Below are positions 59,121-64,000 of a stretch of DNA of 64,000 bases, in pieces. Where the stretch lies: positions 24,225,416 to 24,289,415 of the forward strand of contig JAPWDM010000003.1 of NCBI GenBank assembly GCA_035578155.1, written 5' to 3'. Position 1 is the first letter of the stretch. Each line of letters opens with the position of its first letter. The position numbers and the translations under genes were made by a program. Source of the stretch: Brachynemurus nebulosus. Its lineage: Eukaryota > Arthropoda > Insecta > Neuroptera > Myrmeleontidae. Below the pieces are notes generated by a model that was given only the letters and a program-made list of their open reading frames with translations, had not been told where the DNA came from and ran no database searches.

Positions 59121-59619
59121 GTTCGTTCAGTAAACATGTCTTATTTTCTGGATGAAATTTTTCTGTTACGCTCTCTCTACTCCTGTTTTCGATTTGTAAA
59201 TTAGAATAGGAGATCGACTAGAATTTGCTCTACAATCGGCGGGTTAAACACCAATGTTTTATACAATTTGTTCACCGAAAAGACCAAGCTTACATAAGTA
59301 TAAATAAATTAAGTTTTCTTTTATATCCTTCTTTATACTAAGCTTTTGTCTTGGTCCATCAAATATTTTGGAATTTAAAATTTGACCCACCATGATCCAG
59401 ATGCACTAATAATATGTATGTATTACCTTTTGGGCTAGCTATAAATTGTTTTCAACATTAATAATATTAAAAATACATTTAACATATTCATCAATGTGAA
59501 GGATTTACCTTCTGTCTCATGGGAAAAAGAGGCTAATACATAGGTATATATTTAAAAAAAATAAAAATATTGTATTTTCTTATAATGTATAAATCATTTA
59601 ATAACATATTTCCCGAATA

Positions 59620-59710
59620 TTAATAATTCTTTAAGAAAAAAAATAATATTAATAATTCTTTAACAGAAAAAAAATATTAATAATTCCTTAACAGAAAAAA
59701 ATATTAATAT
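59620..59710. repeat. ~31-bp short tandem repeat
   Basis: Three units of 'aatattaataattcttta' followed by 'acagaaaaaaa'. Confidence 0.85.
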
Positions 59711-59719
59711 TAAAAAAAA

Positions 59720-60440
59720 ACCAATATTGAACTTACGCGAAAAGAAAGGAATAAATTAATTTTAACTTTATTTTTATTTCTTGAATTAATTTTTGTTCCA
59801 ATTGGCATTGTTTTAAGAATTCTTCCTTTGTAAATAATGCGAAGCGTAGATCTAAATTTTTTTAAAGATATCGGTACAACATTAAACATTAAATTATTTT
59901 TTTTTACATGGACCTAGGTACTATTCAATATTTTGGTCAATTTGGTTTGCCTAATAATATTATTGTCTGTACGGATCAAGCCCTAAGTATATGTGTAAAA
60001 ATTTGTGGATAGCAGTGTGCCTAAGTGTGGTCGATACCGCTTAAGACATTTAGTTGGTCGGTGTCGGTCACCGAACGCACAATGCATTGTAATGTATTGT
60101 TAGACCATTGTTGTTTGGAACTGCACGTTGCTCTGTCCGCATATGCGTTTTATGTAGTTGTGTGTGTGACGACTCACACAGTTGCAAACATTAAACCAAC
60201 ACCACTACAAGCAGTGTGTACTTACACAACATAGTGATGGAAAGTAGAGGGCACTTTTTGTCTACACTGGGATCACTAGGTCAGAGATAGCAACTTGGTT
60301 TCTGATTATTCTGTGGTACGAATACCCTTACAAATATTGTCGAGATGAAATTTTGTATTGATATAAATGAGATATTGTTGCGATATAAATTTTGCATATT
60401 ATGCTTTTTAGTATATAGGTAGGTATTACATTCAAATTTT
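59720..60440. other. No gene; one interspersed repeat
   Basis: 60020-60290 corresponds to 28300-28560 (shared 'cgaacgcaca.tg.attgta' and 'gcagtgtgta'). No coding evidence. Confidence 0.45.
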
Positions 60441-60454
60441 GTCAATTTCTTAAC

Positions 60455-60625
60455 ACTGACGATCATTGACGTCATAAGACGTTAAGTGAAACCTTACTAA
60501 TTCACACCACGTCGTACGATGTCAGCAATTCTATATAAAGTATATTAGATGTCAAAATAGTGTACCATTTGGGCGTATTGTCATTATAGGCTATGACTGT
60601 CATGGTGTCAATAGCTAAATTTGGT
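60455..60625. repeat. Interspersed repeat, second copy of the left-edge family
   Basis: It matches 160-340, as described there. Confidence 0.5.
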
Positions 60626-60639
60626 TAGTCATAAAATCG

Positions 60640-61480
60640 TATCTATGCCGAAATCAAAATTATATTATTAAATTTATGGGGTAAATTTGGCTCTAGTTTT
60701 AGGACTTCTGATTGGAGAAAATCTTGACTCTCTTATAATTTTGTCATATCCGGCTGCCTGTTCGTCCGTTTCTCCCGTCTACCACAGCTCCTAATTTAAG
60801 CATTTGGCTTTTGAAAATGAATTTTTACGTTTAAATGCTACAGCGAGAGCTACAGTTCTTACAATCAATTAATATAGAGCAAAAGAAATTTTTCTATTTC
60901 TTAAGGTTTCTCCGTACTGAAAAGCTATGTTTTTTTCCTCGTACTGTATCGTCTGTGACGTAGCTAGAAAGGACTTTTAATATAAAGTTTTCAGTTTATA
61001 ACTTTTTTTAGCTCCGTTTGCCAAATACTGAACTTTATTCCCATCACTAGCCTATAGAATTAAAAGGAGCCTGTAAACTGTTAAATCACCCAAGCTAATA
61101 AGCCTTATGTTTGTTTACTACAAAACTAAATAGAATTTTACTTGGAAAATATAATTCGCTTTTTTTTACTCTCGTCCCAAATGTTGCAATCAAATAAATA
61201 TTATACGAAATAGAAAAAAATTCTTAGGTCTTCGTAGAAAAATAATCATCACATATAATTTTCACACTCACTACAACACATTAACTAATATATCATTCGA
61301 TAAGTGTTAAGAAAGTAAGATAGTGTACATAACAATGATAACAGTGTGACTGTTTCATTTAGTATATTTAGAGTAGTTAATGATATAAGTATCGACACTG
61401 GCATGCCTTTGAAACATGAATAAACTTATACTGTCTAATATTTTATTCTTTTTAAATCACATTTTGGGAATTCTAATGGG
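60640..61480. other. No gene seen
   Basis: AT-rich DNA without recognised features. Confidence 0.4.
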
Positions 61481-61483
61481 TCA

Positions 61484-61807
61484 TACACAATCAATGAAAT
61501 AAGGTATAAGAAATAAGAAATAAGGAATAAGAAGTATGCCATCTAGTGACGTTGAATGGAACTCTAACGTAAGTGCCAATAGGTATATGTATTTAGATAT
61601 TTTTGTACATCAAAATTCATGAAAAAATAACGTTCGTGATGACTTTTTTTGCCACTAAAGTGAAAAAATCACGAATTTTGACGTACAAAAGCACCTACAT
61701 ATTTATATCTATGAGAAGTTACGTTAAAGTTCCACTCAACATCACTAGATGGCACACTCCTTATTTCTTATATCTTATTCCTTATTACATATTTCACTGA
61801 TTGTGTA
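61484..61807. mobile_element. 324-bp palindromic MITE
   Basis: The ends 'tacacaatcaatgaaata' and its near-complement continue as an inverted repeat through 'gccatctagtgacgttgaat' almost to the centre. It has no coding capacity. Confidence 0.82.
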
Positions 61808-62190
61808 AGCATTATAAAAATTGACGTCTTTGAAAGATAAGCGGAAAGTTAATCCGATAAAATTGTAGAAAATTTTTGAGCTAACGTTGAAGATATATAA
61901 TGCGGGTCAACACATTATACAGGTGAATATCAATCAACGGGTTTCGATGTATACAACATCATTTTCAAGATTGCTGAAAACAGGATTTAAAAGTTTTAAA
62001 AAGACAACCTTGAGTACCATCACATAATACGACAGCATATGAGTCCAAATTAGTATAAAAAAATCAATTTTCAGTTTAGCTAACAAGGAACCTTATCCAA
62101 CTGGATCCCTCAAAAAATTTTGAAATTTTGCTGGACTATAGATCTTATTAAAACTAATCACAGGCCATATTTCTTTCGTGCACTTAAATA

Positions 62191-62828
62191 GTAGCATTAA
62201 GTGCGCCATGTGATAGTAAGTCTTATATACCAATATATTAGGGCTTTAAACGTAATCGTCTTCGGGTAAAACCACTTTAAGTGAAATTCGAATATTTCCA
62301 AGTTTTTCCTTAATGCGTGCTCGGATCTTTTTCAAAATCGACTTGCATATAGAACAGAGGGAGAGCTAATTTTTGGTGTATATTGAAGGTCATTCCAAGG
62401 TCACGTGCGGAAAAAGGATGTAAAAAACTGTACTTGATGTGCTGTGAAAATATGAAGACGCCACGGAACAAGAATGAGACCATGATTTTCTAACAGAACG
62501 TGGTAAAATTAGTACAGAAAGCGATTTTTGCAAAATTCGAGATAGTCCAAGACACTCATTTAAAACAATATTTTTTTGGTTTTTTCTTTGAAGCGAATCC
62601 ATACCCGTTGTCTTTAGTATTCCACCAGATACAAAGGCGTAATTTTTTAACCTGACTGACCATAAAAAAGTACACCTAACGTGTCATATTCAATATTTTT
62701 GCAATTAACCATTTAAATACCATTAAATAATAAAAATCAACACGAATTTAATTAATATTATAGAATAAAAAATAAAAAAATTGACAACACATTGAAGTGT
62801 AGCTAAAGTCTAGCGCACTTAATGCTAC
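62191..62828. mobile_element. TA-flanked TIR element (638 bp)
   Basis: The ends are 'gtagcattaagtgcgc' and its complement 'gcgcacttaatgctac'. TA lies on both sides (62189-62190 and 62829-62830). Internal short frames show no known protein. Confidence 0.8.
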
Positions 62829-62839
62829 TATTAGTTTTT

Positions 62840-63335
62840 TAATTTCCCATTTAGGCACTTTTACCCCTTTTTACCCCGAAGGGCCATTGTGTTAAATATC
62901 TTGGAAATGGTAAGAGCTTTGGTAGGAAAATTAAAGTTATAAAATCATTGGAATTGCATCTCCCACCTGAACCCTTAATTTTATCAGACAATTTTTTGAT
63001 AAAAAAGGAGGCTGGTATGTGTTAATGTCCAATCTCTAGATTAATGTTTCTTAACTTTTTTCTGTCATGCAGGGCCGTGGAGAGAAATGGCGGGCCCTGG
63101 AAATAAAGCACATCTCTTAAAAATTTCTCCCCGAAAAAATAAGTGACAAACAAAAAAAGATTTTACTTTTTCCCGGACCCCTACTGACCGCTGCGGGCCC
63201 CTTTTTTCAAGCCGGGCCCCAGGGCTACAATCTCGGCTACCCCACCCTCTCGTCGGACCTGCTGTCATGGTTCGATAAAATCTCGGTAGTCCCGTCTTTG
63301 TGTGGACCAATCACATAATTACATGATCATACATG
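62840..63335. repeat. GC-richer TE-like patch
   Basis: 63070-63260 is GC-rich against its surroundings, with 'gcagggccgtgg' and 'gcgggcccc' / 'ccgggccccagggc' blocks of the kind found at ends of hAT-type MITEs. The boundaries are not resolved. A minus-strand frame here is probably spurious. Confidence 0.4.
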
Positions 63336-63339
63336 ACGA

Positions 63340-63960
63340 TTATCAGTTTTCCAAATTATATTCATATTTAATATGAAATGTGGTCTTGTGAGCACTTGGT
63401 CGACCATGTAATTTAGATAAATATCGACACCTTCTTAAGCATTTCAGAAATGTTCAAAAACAATTCTTTAATTTTAAGTAGAATTCTTGTAGCTTGGAAT
63501 CATTCCCGTCATAAGTTAAAATAGCATTAAGACCTTCAGTAAGAATTGTCTTTTTTTGGACTACCTGGTTAATCATGTAATTCAATTAAATGTTAATATT
63601 TTCTAAAGCATTAGACAAATGTTTAAAAGCAATTAAATATTTAATTTTAAATAGAATTATTGTATCCTGGGACCATTTTTGCTATTAGTAGGAATAACAT
63701 TTGTTCGTGTAATATGAAATGACGGTTTCTGACCACTTGGTCGGCCAAGTATGTAATACAGCTGAATATTAACACTTTTTTAAGCAGTATATAAATGTAT
63801 AATCGGAATTTTTTAATTTTAAATATAATTCTTGGAGCCTGAAATCATTTTCAATGTTTGTTGGAATAATATTAGGTCGTGTAATATGAAATGTCGTTTT
63901 TCGGCCACTTGGTTTACCATGTAATTTAGATCAATATCATCACTTTCGTTGATTTACGTT
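63340..63960. repeat. Satellite-like array at the right edge
   Basis: About three and a half units of ~180-190 bp, each with 'taatatgaaatg.cg', 'cacttggt.gaccatgtaat'-like text and 'agcttggaatcatt'-like text. It runs on beyond the window. Related units are at 41380-41660. Confidence 0.82.
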
Positions 63961-64000
63961 GGCGTAACAATATTCTAAAACTCCAGCCTTAATTCACAAT

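Noticed and set aside
63065..63310. 81-codon minus-strand frame in GC-rich DNA
   Set aside because: The GC-rich blocks look like MITE end sequence. The frame has no motif and begins and ends within that patch.

Overview
The window looks like AT-rich insect nuclear DNA that is mostly transposable-element (TE) sequence. Three things place it. There is a multi-exon insect odorant receptor gene with small GT-AG introns. There is a pogo/Tigger-type transposon. There are many TA-flanked and hAT-like non-autonomous elements plus at least thirteen long (AT)n arrays. The receptor family restricts the organism to insects; I cannot name the order with confidence.

Layout. 1-7.8 kb: interspersed repeats, (AT)n arrays, a TA-flanked element (2632-3232) and a small hAT-like element (5568-5744). 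7.87-11.45 kb: a near-complete pogo/Tigger transposon with terminal inverted repeats (TIRs), TA target-site duplications, a DDE transposase on the minus strand broken by one frameshift, and many internal copies of its terminal motif. 12.2-20.4 kb: long inverted-repeat elements and a 2-kb repeat (Repeat A) nested inside another inverted repeat. 21.7-24.2 kb: three more TA-flanked elements. 28-29.1 kb: a hAT-like element. 31.9-32.8 kb: an inverted-repeat element carrying a broken cysteine-rich (TSO1-like CxC) coding fragment. 33.6-38.6 kb: a ~122-bp tandem array split at a (TA)n tract by a 3.7-kb element.

41.85-52.51 kb, minus strand: the main host gene, an odorant receptor of the insect 7tm_6 family. 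I assembled eight exons whose splice phases all agree. The model is 418 codons only if one missing base in exon 7 is allowed for; as written, the protein stops before the last membrane helix. Three introns are inflated by TEs: intron 1 is about 94% one element ending 8 bp from the splice donor, and intron 4 is about 93% another. A hAT-like element lies about 135 bp upstream of the start codon.

53.8-64 kb: another TA-flanked element, a 3-kb nested palindrome with a 6-bp-unit minisatellite, small inverted-repeat elements and a satellite-like array at the right end. No rRNA, tRNA or CRISPR array was seen. The recurring pattern, and the best candidate for something undescribed, is a set of unrelated-looking TA-flanked elements whose terminal motif is repeated many times internally, several of them sitting in or beside the receptor gene.
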